Assembly: GCA_043228905.1 (NCBI GenBank)
Contig: JBHGNT010000016.1
Location: 7,440,001-7,504,000, forward strand
Length of the DNA: 64,000 bases
DNA from: Azolla caroliniana
Taxonomy: Eukaryota; Polypodiophyta
Reading direction: 5' to 3'
Shown: positions 19,981 through 31,919 of the stretch, one piece after another
How the letters are laid out: every line of letters starts with the position of its first letter
Position numbering within the stretch: position 1 is the stretch's first letter
Made by a program: the position numbers and the translations under genes
Notes under the pieces: generated by a model
Told to the model about the DNA's origin: nothing
Database searches by the model: none
Seen by the model: the letters and a program-made list of their open reading frames with translations, nothing else

Positions 19981-22900
19981 ATGGCTCAAATTAACGACCC
20001 GATGTCATCCGCTCAAGCGTAAGGAACTCAAGGGAATCCTCCTGGACAAATGTCCACTGAGATGTATTTGGCACAAATAACCCAATACCTTAGTTTCACC
20101 GCTCAACAGATGACCGAACTTCGGCAATCTCAGAGTGCTCTTGAGGCACGTGTCATTAGTCTACAACGTGAGACTAATAGACCTGATGAGCGACAAGGTG
20201 AACCATCATTTGTCGTTAAGCCATTTACGAGAGACAAAAAGGAAAGAACCGAAGAAGCAATCTGCACATGGCTGGGACGATGGGAGTCTCATTTTGAGCT
20301 CTATCCCACGCCAGATAGTACAAAGATTGCATATGTCGGCCGAGAACTCGGGGGTAAGGCCGCCGCCTGGTGGCGTGGGCTCCGTACTATGGGGAAATTG
20401 CCCGATACCTTGACAGATTTTCTCACGGTTTTTAAGGGCCAATTTCTGCAACCTCCCTCTCGAACCAAGGCAGCACAAGCTTTAATGAACCTCTTAGCAG
20501 GAAATTTTCCTCTCTAGAAGACTATGTTCACCATGCTAGAACCCAAATCCAAAAATCGGGTCTAGAAGGGGACAATTGGTTGATAGCTTGTTTTGTCAAT
20601 GGCATCCCCAATTCGGACTATCACTGGATAGTGCACGATAAGGATCCAAAATCCTTCGAAGAGGCCATTGAAATAGTTCTTCGCTATCAACACACTTCGA
20701 AGAAGGACCACAACAAACCCAACGAATCGCCCAGGACTAAGCAGTCACAATTTGTTGGGAAACGCAAGACACCCAACGAATTCCTGGATCGCGATTGTAA
20801 GCGACAATATCCGTTTTGCATATTCTGCAAAAAGAAGGGTCATACAAAAGATCAATGTCGAAAGCTCCAATGGAAAGAGCACAACAACAAAGCTAAAGCT
20901 GCAGACCATAAAGGTTAGATTCCTAATGTCCTTCAGGTCTATACACATCATTTAAGTAATTGTCAATGTTCTTTCCCTCACTATGTATTGGGTCCCAATG
21001 ATTTACTACGTGCAAATGGGTATATCAATGGATCTCCCGTACAATTTTTATTTGATTCGGGAAGCTCACACAATTTTGTGAATGATCGTTTGGTTCAGAT
21101 ATGGGGAATCCAACCCACCGTAAGTGATCACACCTACATGGTGCACTTGGCTGATGGAAGAGTACAATACATCAACGGGGCGATTCATTCATTAGGAATT
21201 TCTATTGATACTTATATAGAGGAAGTAGACTTCCATGTAATGAATCTTTGTACCACCGATGTAATACTGGGTTATCCCTGGTTTTATAATAAAAACTCTT
21301 CTTTATTTATTGATTGGGTTCGCCATTCCATTTCTTTTGTACTGAACGATTGTACGCAATTTATTCAATGTGTAAAAAAACAATCCCTCTCGATTGTTTC
21401 CTCGTGTCCATCAATATCCGAGTTGTCTTGTTCTACGTTATTTTATTGTGTACTTGATCCGGACATTCACGTTTACAATATCGATAATGTCCCGGTTCAA
21501 TTAACATATTTTGAACAACAACTTGATGAAATCTTAAATGATTTTCATGATGTTTTTCCAAGTGAACTACCTGATGGGTTACCTCCTAAACGTAATATAG
21601 ACCATCATATAGATATTGTACCTGGTGTTGCACCAATAAGTATACCTCCGTATCGCTTAAGTCGATCCGAAGAAGATGAGGTATCTAAGCAACTCAAGGA
21701 ATATTTACGAATGGGTTATATACGTTATAGTAAATCTCCATGGGGTGCACCAGTTCTCTTGGTTAAAAAGAAAGAGGGCACATGGCGTATGTGTATTAAT
21801 TACCAACGCTTGAATAAAGTGTCGATCAAGAATTCGTACCCATTGCCCCGGGCTGACGATCTAATTGACCGTCTCCAAGGAGCTCGGTATTTTACGAAAC
21901 TTGATCTCCGTACTGGCTACCATCAAATACGAATAAGTGAGGACGATGTTCCTAAAACGGCATTTCGTACGCGCTATGGCCATTACGAGTTTTTGGTTAT
22001 GCCTTTTGGTTTGACCAATGCTCCGGCTACTTTTCAACAAGAAATGAATGACATTTTCCGAGAACAACTTGGAAAATTTGTCTTTATTTTCTTGGATGAT
22101 ATTTTAGTTTATAGCCGTACATTACAAGAACATGCTAGACATGTCCGCTTTGTTTTACAAACATTGCGTGACAAACAATTTTATGCAAAGATCTCAAAAT
22201 GTGAGTTCTTCAAGAAATCAATTACTTATCTAGGACATCTCATAACCGAATGAGGAGTTGAAATTGATCCTTCTCGCATTGAGAAAATCAAGCTTTGGCC
22301 CACTCTTCGGAATATTCGAGAAGTTCGATCATTCCTTGGTTTTGTCGGGTTTTTGCGAAAGTCTCTTCGTAATTACTCCCAATTGACGACGTCGTTTACT
22401 GATCTTTTAAAAGGTCAAACGCGTAAGTCTACAAAACCTATTGTGTGGAATGCTACACTAGACCTCGTCTTTAAGGAACTCAAGGACCTGGTTTGCAAGG
22501 CTCCTTCACTTCTTTTACCTGATCCTTCAAAACCTTTTGAGGTTGAAACCGATGCCAGCGATTATGCTATAGGTGTTGTCTTGTATCAAGATGGTAAACC
22601 AATAGCATTCGAGAGTAAGAAACTTGATTCTGCTCAATGTCGGTATACCGTTCAAGAAAAGGAATTATTTGCAGTTATACATGCGCTCAAAACATGGCGC
22701 CATTATCTTTATGGAAATCGCTTTGTGGTAACTACAGACCACGAGTCCTTGAAATATTTTTGTGACCAACAAGACTTGAAAGGTCGTAAGGCACGATGGG
22801 TTGATCTTATCCAGGACTTTGATTTTTCCATACGATATCGTAAAGGTTCCATGAACACTGTCGTTGATGCACTAAGTCGCATCCGTGAAGTTAACATGCT

Positions 22901-24410
22901 TAGCTTCACTGAAATAACATCAGATCTTTATGATCACCTTCGAGGAAAGTATCCTGATGACAGTTATTTTGCAAAATACTGGGCAAGAGTTGAGTCTAGA
23001 ACAGACACCACCACATCCTCGAAGGAATACTTCCACATTGCTAACGGTTTGCTCTACCGTAATGGGAAGGTTTGTGTTCCAGATTTACCCGAGGTCAAAA
23101 AGAGGATTCTTTTTGAATGCCATGATGCACCCTCAGCAGGGCACCCTGGAATACATCGTACACTCGTTCTCATTTCCACTCAATTTTATTGGCCTAAGAT
23201 GCGTCCTGACATACATAACTATGTGACTAAATGTCACCAGTGTCAGGTTAACAAAGTCGAGTGACTTAAAGCCGCAGGACTTTTACATCCCTTGGACATT
23301 CCCAATAATAAGTGGGAAAGTATATCCATGGATTTTATTGTTAGCCTTCCTCGCACCCAAAAAGGTCATGATGCCATCTGGGTTGTCGTTGATCGACTAA
23401 CTAAAATGGCTAGATTTATTGCTACTAAAACCACGGTAATAGCTCCTGAATTGGCTTACCAATTCGTTGACGAATTGTTTCGTCTTTATGGGTTACCGAT
23501 GGATATCGTGAGTGATCAAGATCCAAGGTTTACTAGTGACTTCTGGACGCAAGTCTTTAAGAAGTTAGAAACTACGTTGAGCATGAGCTCCACGGATCAT
23601 CCTCAATCTGATGGACAGACAGAACGAGTAAATCAAATTATTGAGGACATGCTTCGAGCATACGTTGGTGCAAAACCAACAAAATGGGAACGTTATCTCC
23701 CAATTTTGGAGTTTGCTTATAACAGCTCCAAGCATACGTCGACGGGATATAGTCCTTTTATGTTGATGTATGGTTTTCAGCCATGAGCCCCGATTGATGT
23801 TAATATACATCATGATGAGTTGCGAAGTACGCAAAACTTTCTTCGGGATATGCAAGATATGTTGCATATTCCACGAGATAATATAAAAACAGATCAAGAT
23901 AGAGCGTGTTTTTATGCCGATTATCATAGGCAACCTCGTGTATTCAACCCTGGACAGAAGGTATTTTTACGTGTACCTCACAATTCTAAGACATTGTCTA
24001 TGGGTAAGTGCGCTAAGTTAGCCCCACAGTTTTGTGGACCTTTTACAGTCCTCAAACGCATTGGGTCATCAGCCTATCGTCTCGCTCTTCCCGATGGTGT
24101 TGGAATTCATCCAGTCTTTCATGTGGGTCGTCTAAAAGAACTTCTAGGTTCTGGCGACAATACAGTTACAACTGAAACTCTGGTTACTTCTGAAGAATTA
24201 TCTTCTAAACCACATGTACCAGAAAGAATTCTCGATGTTAAAACAAAAAAATTACGTACTAAAGAAATCCGAGAATTTAAAATAAAATGGATGGATAAAT
24301 CAATAAAAGATGCCACATGGGAACGCGAAAATACTCTCAGAACTAATTTCCCTAACTTTCCATTGCAAGAGTGCAATGTTTTAAAGAGGGGGAGTATGTT
24401 ACGGGCATGA
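19981..24410 (+). pseudogene. Gypsy J gag-pol (Gag, protease, RT, RNase H, integrase, chromodomain-like tail)
   Basis: The gag ATG is at 19981, with a TAA 13 codons later. The capsid-like part reads AICTWLGRWESHFELYP, and the CCHC knuckle CIFCKKKGHTKDQC is near 20815. Protease has FDSGSSHNF near 21053. RT runs 21600-22250 with FLDDILVYS near 22090, and RNase H has ETDASDYAIGVVL near 22548. Integrase shows HPGIHRTL...CHQCQ and the DDE pattern MDFIVSLP, VSDQDPRF and DGQTERVN. The C-terminus (VPERILDVK...FKIKWMDKS...ATWERE, about 24217-24350) is a divergent chromodomain. Disruptions: stops near 20020, 20517 (frame change), 20916, 22251, 23262 and 23784. Sequence is chromovirus-like, nearest by eye to the Tekay/Reina group. 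Confidence 0.92.
24383..24396 (+). promoter_or_regulatory. Polypurine tract of Gypsy J
   Basis: AAAGAGGGGGAGTA directly before the 3' LTR, overlapping the last codons of the polyprotein. Confidence 0.88.
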
Positions 24411-24852
24411 CCATTTAATATCCCGTGGTGAGAATTTACCGTAGTATTCTATACACGTGGATAAGTGTGAGGGTTAAATGAGAGTGTAAAGAAGGGGAGG
24501 ATTACTTTTAATCCTCAGGATTGAGACAACCCATTAGGTCAAGTGTGAACTTGCCTGGCGGCCTTGGGTATTGCTATAAATAAGAGGCCTAGCTACCCTC
24601 ATTTGATGATCTTTTTTACTACATCGAGACTCTGCTCTTGTGGTGGGTCAACTCTTGTAGCAAGTGCGCTAGCACCAGGTACGACTCGACGCCACGGTGG
24701 TGGTATGGGACGCCGATCGAGGCTCGAGTCCATCTCGATCCCTTCGCTCGGGGGTGGTCGGGTGGATCGGCAACCTTCTTTCTCTTTCTCCTTTCTATCT
24801 ATCATTTGTTTATCCTTATCTTAAGCTTACTTTAGTACTTAGATCTCTAATA
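24397..24852 (+). repeat. 3' LTR of Gypsy J
   Basis: 456 bp, same ends as the 5' LTR, followed by TSD GTGTC and then the resumed Copia C integrase sequence. Confidence 0.94.
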
Positions 24853-24857
24853 GTGTC

Positions 24858-26175
24858 CGCACGAGAATTCTCTCTGAATGCCTTCACCTTGGAGATAGGA
24901 GATGAATTCGTCGAAGAAGTACTCCATTCCTCCATCTGATCGTAGGCATTGAATGTGCCGACCGGTTTCGTTTTTGACTTGGCCCTTGAGCTTTCAAAAG
25001 TGAGAGAGCACTTCTCTCTTCTTCTTCATCGGGAAGATCCACATGTAGCACGAGTAGTCGTCAATGAAGGTGACATAGTATCGGCATCCGCTAATCGTCG
25101 GCGTTTGAGCCAGTCCCCATACATCCGAATGTATGACGTCGAGGAGGCCTTTGCTTGTGTAGCTCTCCTTCAGGAATGGGAGTTGATGTTGTTTGCCGAG
25201 TTGACACGCTTCGCATACTCGGTCGACTCGTTTCGACTCGAAGGTCGGAAGTCCGATGAAGACTCCCTTTGATTGCATCGCTCGGTGCCATTGGAGATTA
25301 ATGTGGCCGATCCTCTTGTGCCACAACTCGATGCTCGTCTTGGTTTTGCGACCTTTGGCATACATGGCTGATTTTACCTTGTTCAAATCGAGAATGAACA
25401 TTCGACCGTCTCTCCGCCCCTTAGCTATGAATTGTCCATCTTTCACGATGAAGCATCCTTTGTTGTTGAAACGAACTTGTATGCCTTGCTCCACGATTTG
25501 GCCGACCGAGACCAAATTCTTTGTTATTATGGGCACGTGCAAGACATTCTTCATACAAGTTTGCTCGCCTTCTTTCCTGAATAGGACATTGCCGATGTGC
25601 CGAATGGGATGTGTGGTGTCGTCTCCCATCTCTATGAAGTTGGGTAGATCTAGTGTTCATAAGTCACGAAACCACTCTTGGTGTGACGTCATATGATGTG
25701 ACGCACTGGAGTCAACGAACCACACGTCGTCCGAGTTGGAGGTGCTCATGGAGTCCAAAACCGACATAGAGTTCACTATATGTCTTATTACGAATAGTCC
25801 ACCATAGTCGTCACATTCGGAGTTGGTGGCATAATTTGTGAGTTGTCGGCTTGTCGAAACCGACTCACTTCTCTTCTTCCAACACTCCTCTTTGCGGTGA
25901 CTGATTTTTCTGCAATAGTTGCCAACCTTGTTCTGCTCCCCCTTCTTCCAAAGGTTCCTCGATAGCTTCCATCTTCTTGATGTCAAAGGTTTGAGTTCCC
26001 TTCATGAGATGGGTCGAATCAACCTCCTCTACCGCCTCGACCTCGTCCGAATTTGAGAAGAACATTTTTCCTTCCGATTTCTTGGTCTAGGTTTAGACGT
26101 GGCTCTTTTCAACCTATAGTATTGATTGAATGTCAAAGAACAAAGGAGGATTTTCCCTCGCTAGGATTGTTCCGA
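24858..26175 (-). pseudogene. Copia C, part 2: integrase, protease and end of gag
   Basis: Read on the - strand, the order is the end of Gag (TILARENPPLFFDIQS), a zinc-knuckle remnant (YCRKISHRKEECWKK), protease (WFVDSSASHHMTS) and the integrase zinc motif (HKRIGHINLQ...CEACQLGKQHQ). It continues HSDVWGLAQTP and FIDDYSCYMWIF to the Gypsy J insertion. Stops interrupt it. The N-terminal half of gag and the 5' LTR are absent here. At about 26175 it is fused in frame to the C-terminal tail of Copia D. Confidence 0.85.
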
Positions 26176-29100
26176 CCTTTTCGGATGTGCCGACTCCTTC
26201 GATCGGCTCATCTTCCGTTTTCCTCTTGTCTCCCCCTTTGTTGGTTCTTTCTTCCTCTCTAGCTCCTTGTCCGGTGCCATCCGTTCCCTTTCCTTTTCTC
26301 CCCCTCAAGTGCGGCACATCGAGATGTTGAACATCAAGAATTTGGGTGAAATGCTGCAACTTGTCTGATCCGAGCGGTTTGGTGAAGATATCAGCAACTT
26401 GCCGATCTGTCTGAACATAACAAAGTTCAACTTCACCACTCACGCACGAAGTGATAATGCACTTCTGTGTGCTTTTTCCGAGCATGGAACATGGGGTTCT
26501 TGGCGAGCTGAATGTTGCTCATGTTGTTGCAGTAGATCAAGATCGGGGTTGATACCTCGATTCGCTAATCTTGCAGAAGTCGCCAAAGCCAGATGGCTTC
26601 ATAAGTGGCATTGGTAGCGCCCCAGTATTCAGCCTCAGTGCTCGATAATGCCACTGTTGGCTGCTTTTTGTTGTTGCACGCAACAGTCGCGCTACCTAGA
26701 GAGAACATGTAACAAGAGGTGGATCGGCGATCCGATGCATCACCGACCCAATCGGCATCTGTATATCCGACTAGTTCTTCGGTTATACCATGCCGGTATA
26801 ACAGTCCCCAATCCTTTGTGCCGCTCACATACCGGAGTATCCGGTGTGCGCACTAAAGGTGCTCGACGGTCGGCTTCTGCATGAACTAGTTGATCACTCC
26901 GACCGGGTAACTGAGGTCGGGTTGAGTGATTGTCAGGTATATGAGGCTTCCGACGATTTGTCGGAACCGTTTCTCATCGCAAGCTTGTCCGGAGTTGGGA
27001 CAGAGCTTTTGGTTCTGGTCTAGGGGTGTGGAAACAGGTCGGCATTCCATCATGCCGAACTTGTACAACATATTCAACACATAGTGTCGTTGTGAGACCA
27101 ATATGTTGTCAGGGGTTCGGATCACCTCGATCCCAAGAAAATAATGAAGGTCCCCCAGGTCCTTCATTTCAAGTGCGTCCGACAGCTGGGACTTTACTTG
27201 GCCAATTTCATTGAGTCCGGGTCCGGTGATGACTAAATCATCAACATAAAGTAGGATGCAAACCGGACCATCTCGAACTTGCCGGATGAACAACGACGAG
27301 TCGGATTTAGAGATCACAAACCCCATCTTATGCAACCAGTGCGTGATCTTTGCATTCCAAGCTCGGGGGGCTTGTTTCTGACCGTAAAGCGACTTCTTGA
27401 GCCAGCACACCGCCGACTTGTTCATCTCTGACTGAAAACCGGGAGGTTGGATCATATAGACCCGTTCTTCAAGGTCACCTTGAAGAAACGCATTCTTCGC
27501 GTCCATTTGGTGAAGATGCCACCCCCTTGCCGCAGCAACCACCAGTACCACACGAACCGTCGTCATCTTCACTACCGGAGCGAAGGTCTCCCTCGTAATC
27601 GATTCCTTGGGTTTGTGCGTATCCCTTCGCCACTAACCGGGCCTTGTACCGGTTAACCGAACCGTCGGCATCTTCGCTACCGGAGCGAAGGTCCCATCGT
27701 AATCGATTCCTTGGGTTTGTGCGTATCTCTTCGCCACTAACCGGGCCCTGTACCGGTTAACCGAACCGTCGGCATTGTACTTTACCTTGTACACCCATTT
27801 GCAACAAATCGGTTTACAGTGTCGGGGAGGGTCAACAAGGTTCCATGTGTCGTTGGCATCTACTGCACGCATTTCTTCCTCCATAGTGGCACACCAATTT
27901 GCGTCCTTTGTCGCTTCTACGTAGCTCTCCGGCTCACACACTTCTGCCACCTTAGTCATGAACGCATAATGATGCGCCATGTACTCATTGTACTCGTACC
28001 GTGTAATGGGGTTCTTCAGGCGGGAAGACCGGCATAGCTTGGTATTACCCGGTTTGGGGCCCTTCTTGGCCAAGTCGGACTTCGTTCCTAAATATCTGAC
28101 TTCATCCTTTCCGAAGTCGGATTTGCTCCGATCCGACTCAACGTTGCCAGTTTCGTATTCCGGCATCTTCTTCTTCCCCTTCTCTTTGCGCGTGAACCGT
28201 CTCCTCGGTTCCTTGCACGGGGAGAGCACAGCAGAGTCTCCACTACTCGCCGATTCCTCATCCGACTAGTCATCCCGACACAACCGCTCATTCGATCCAC
28301 TTAGCCAGAATGAGATCGGACTCTCTTCTAGAGTGTCGTAGTCTTCATCTTCTACCTGGACCTCCTCGGGCTCACTAGCCTCATCTTCCGGAATCGGGTC
28401 TTCGTTGGGAGTTGGAGTCGGTAAGGAGTACCATGATGCCGTCTCATCAAACTTGACATCTCGGCTTACTCGCACCTGCTTAGTCCGGGGGTTATAACAC
28501 TCATACCCCTTTTGCTCATGCGAGTAACCGACTAGAATGCACTTCTCCGACTTCGGATCCAGCTTCCTCCGCTTCTCATCCGGTACATGCATATATGCTA
28601 TGCTACTGAATATCCGAAGGTGTCTCAAATTCGGCTTGCGCCCGAAATACAGCTCGTGTGCTGACACATTGTCACCGATCCGGTTTTGGATGTAGACGGT
28701 TGTCTGAACCGCCTAAGCCCAGTAGAAATGGGGCATGCTCTTCTCCTCCAGCATTGCCCTTGCCGCATTGACAATCGACTAGTTCTTCCTTTCGGCCACA
28801 CCGTTTTGCTCCAGTGTGTACCTGCAGCTGAATTCACTCCGAATTCCGTTCTGCTGCAAATAACTGTTGAATTGACACTTCTTGATCTTCCTCTCCGTTT
28901 CCCGTTCAACCAAGCTTTGAAGGTTCCGGAAACACTCGAAGACTTCGCTCTTCCTCTCGATGAGGTAGATCCACGTGTGCCGGTTGTAGTCATCGATGAA
29001 GGAGATGAAATATCGACTCCCGCCAAGACTTACATTTTGTGTCGGTCCCCATACATCCGAATGGATTAAATCGAGCTTGTTATGGGTCTGGTTTCGATTG

Positions 29101-30668
29101 ATGGGGAATGGAAGCCTGTGTTGCTTCCAAAGTTTGCAGGCTTCACAAATTTCAGCCTTCCGGCCGCTTAATTTCGGCAAATCAAAAACGACTTGTTTCG
29201 ATTGCAAGTCTTGAAGCCTTCGATAATTGACGTGGCCAATCCGCTTGTGCCACAGGTTGATGTTCGACTCGACCTTCTGCCCTTTGGCAAACATGGTGGT
29301 GCCAATGTCATTACTGTTGAGGATGAACATCCTCCCTTCTCTGCACCCTTCCGCAATTATCCGGCCCTCTTCCTCGATGAAGCACCCGAGGTGCGTAAAC
29401 CACACCTGCATCCCCTGGTCAACGATTTGTCCAATGACACCAGGTTCTTTGTGATAGTCGGAACGTGTAATACGTTCATCAGCTTCCCCTTTTGTCCAAC
29501 ATGGCTTAAAGGGACTTCTCCGACATGCACAATCAGGTGAGGGGTGTCGTCTCCAGTTTCAACAATCCCCGGTTGTTCCAGTTTCTCCAAAAAGGAGAAC
29601 CACTCTTCGTGGCTCGTCATGTGTTTGGACGCTCCAGAATCAACGTACCATACTTCCTCCGATCCAGAAGTAGTCTTCTTCATCGAGTTAGCCTTGTGTT
29701 TAATCACAAAGGCTGGCCCTTTACCTGTTTTCCCAGTTCCGGATCCTTCCGATCCTTCCGCGTAGTGCAAGCTTTGCCGGTTCTCCCGACCAGTTTTGCC
29801 AGATCCGGATTTGTCTGAATCGGTGCGCTTCTTCCAGCACTCGCTTTCTATGTGGCCCTTTTTTCCACAGTACCAGCATTCTGTGTCGGCCTTTCCTTGC
29901 CAGTTCCCGGCGCCGCTTTGATTCCCCCTGCTTGTGGAGGGTCCAGAACTGTTGTCGGCACAACCTCTATGCCTCCGGTCCTGCTCTTGTCGGCCGCCTC
30001 CATTGCGTGCCGACCCACCTCATCCACCACGTCCATGGGGCTGATTTGTCTCCATGTACAGCATATAGTCGTCCAATTGAGTGATCCTTGACCCACTCGC
30101 GTGGTTTTCTTCAACTATCAGCATCAATTGCAAGTCGAAGAAGGACAATGGTTTCTCCCGGGTGCAGATTGCTATCTGGATTGGCCCATACCTTTGCGCT
30201 AGACCACTGAGGTAGATTTGTACCATCTTGTCTTCATCCACCATCACATTGATGGACCCAAGTGCGTCGCAAATCTCCTTTATCTTGGTGGTGTAGTCTG
30301 TAACCGACATGTCTCTTTGTCGGATGTTGTTCACCTCTTGCCGGAACTGCAACTTACGGGTTGTGGTACTCGCGGCGAAAATCTTCCTCAGATTTACCCA
30401 GGCCTCCTTCGGTGTCTTTGCATCCTTGATGTAGCTGAGCATCTGATCGTGCACACAGGACACGAGGCAGTACAATACTCGGCTCACTCCTTTTTCCCAT
30501 ACCGGGAAGTCTTCGTGTGATGGCTCCGATGCTACTTCATTTGTTCCTTCCACGAAGCTCCAATATCCATGCCCCAGCAGGTACTGGTGCATTTTATATG
30601 ACTAGGACGCATAGTTGCTCCGGTAGAACTTCTCTGTTGGAAGTGAACTCGCAATTCCTCTGTCCATA
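26176..30668 (-). pseudogene. Copia D gag-pol (same family as A and B), lacking its 3' LTR
   Basis: Gag begins near 30668 (MDRG-ASSLPTEKF). It has a TAG where relatives have Trp near 30600, then the knuckle CWYCGKKGHRKRVLEEA-like region near 29860 (frameshifted). Protease is WYVDSGASKHMTS near 29670, integrase HKRIGHVNYRRLQ...CEACKLWKQHR and HSDVWGPTQN. The linker spans 28660-28000. RT has YVDDLVITG near 27240 and RNase H STEAEYWGAT. The tail VPHLRGRKGKGTDG ends at the junction with Copia C gag near 26175. Many stops and shifts, and a 105-bp tandem duplication interrupts RT near 27660. 3' LTR and polypurine tract are missing. Confidence 0.9.
27560..27770. repeat. 105-bp tandem duplication inside Copia D RT
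   Basis: Two adjacent copies of the segment from CATCTTC...TACCGGAGCGAAGG to the CGGTTAACCGAACCGTCG block, starting near 27564 and 27669. The copies differ by a few substitutions and one base of length. This makes the [11 protein letters not shown] segment appear twice and breaks the reading frame. Confidence 0.85.
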
Positions 30669-31361
30669 ACTTCTCTCTACTTGTTGTTACCAGGTTCTAG
30701 GGTTCGTCTACGAAAGCAAGCGTGGGATACAGAGGTTCTCAACCCTCGCGCTCTAATACCATGTAAATGTTAATGTGCAGAAGCTTCAGATAAAACCGGC
30801 TCAACCGGATAGCAACAGAAAATGAGATGAAGTTTTAATGGAAAAGCTTAAAACGCAGAGGAGATAGAGAGAGCATAACATAAAACTATATTCAAAAATT
30901 AAAATCGTGCACACAGGACGCGAGGCAGTACAATACTCGACTCGCTCCTTGCTCCCATACCGAGAAGTCTTCGTGTGACGGCTCCGGTGCTACTTAATTT
31001 GTTCCTTCCATGAAGCTCCAATATCCATGCCCCAACAGGTACTGGTGCATTTTATATGACCAAGACGCATAGTTGCTCCGGTCGAGCTTCTCTATTGGAA
31101 ATGAACTCGCCATTCCTCTGTCCATAACTTCTCTCTACTTGTTGTTACCGGGTTCTAAGGTTTGTCTACGAAAGCAAGCGTCGGTTGCAGAGGTTCTCAA
31201 CCCTCGCACTCTGATACCATGTAAATGTTAATGTGCGGAAGCTTCAGACAAAACCAACTCTGCCAAATAGCAACAGAAAATGAGATGAAGGTTTAATGGA
31301 AAAGCTTAGAACTCAGAGGAAACAGAGAGAGCAGAACATAAAACTATATTCAAAAATTAAC
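30446..31361 (-). repeat. 458-bp tandem duplication of Copia D 5' end (LTR end, primer site, gag start)
   Basis: Unit 1 (30446-30903) and unit 2 (30904-31361) align end to end at a constant 458-bp offset, with several percent divergence. Each contains, on the - strand, part of an LTR ending ATTTACA, the primer site (TGGTATTAGAGC at 30750-30761; TGGTATCAGAG at 31209-31219) and the first part of gag with its N-terminal coding sequence. Confidence 0.88.
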
Positions 31362-31369
31362 TCTAAAAC

Positions 31370-31919
31370 TCTGATGAGAATATGCGGAATAATCTTTGGC
31401 TACAACCGAGACTTAGATCACTTAATGATAAGCAAACACAGAAAAAAGGAGAAATAGAAGTAAGTACACAAATAGAAGAGAGTGCACAGGATGTTAACGT
31501 GGAAAACCCCTAAATGGGAAAAAACCACGGGAGCCCACAAACTCCAAACTATCACTATGTGAGGAGAATACAATGAAGAACACAAAGGCAATGACCTCGT
31601 CCTCACACTCTTCGCCTGGCGGCGGTTACAACAAAGACTTACTCTGTTTCTCTCTCTCGCTCTCTGTTACGCTTTGTATAGCAATTACACTCTGTAACAC
31701 TATACAAAAATAATGACAACAACACAGATACTATTTGCCCTAGGTCATATTTATACTAGAACATATTTACATATATGTCCCTTCATCCGGAGAGAGGTTC
31801 TCACCGGGCCTGCAACATCCGGTTCTCAACGGGTCTTCCTTACCAGGTACTCATCATCTAGTTCTTACCGGGCCTTCATCATCCGGTTCTCACCGGGCCT
31901 TCAGACCGATATCCTAACA
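31370..31919 (-). repeat. 3' LTR of Copia E
   Basis: On the - strand the purine tract GAAGGGGGAGTT precedes TGTTAGGATATCGG, the LTR start at 31919. The LTR carries several GGTGAGAACCGGATG-like repeats at its start. The other end is approximate (31370-31385), because it abuts the duplicated D sequence without a clear target duplication. Confidence 0.7.

Larger units (their letters stand above)
17837..24852 (+). mobile_element. Complete Gypsy (chromovirus) LTR retrotransposon J, inserted in Copia C integrase
   Basis: 7016 bp with 456-bp LTRs, flanked by TSD GTGTC (17832-17836 and 24853-24857). Removing it restores the Copia C integrase frame across GIQREFSC...LQQNGVAERK on the - strand, which proves the insertion order. 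LTRs differ at 18 of 456 positions by eye (about 4%). Domain order is Gag, protease, RT, RNase H, integrase, chromodomain-like tail, as in Ty3/Gypsy chromoviruses. The coding region is broken by several stops and frameshifts. Confidence 0.96.
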
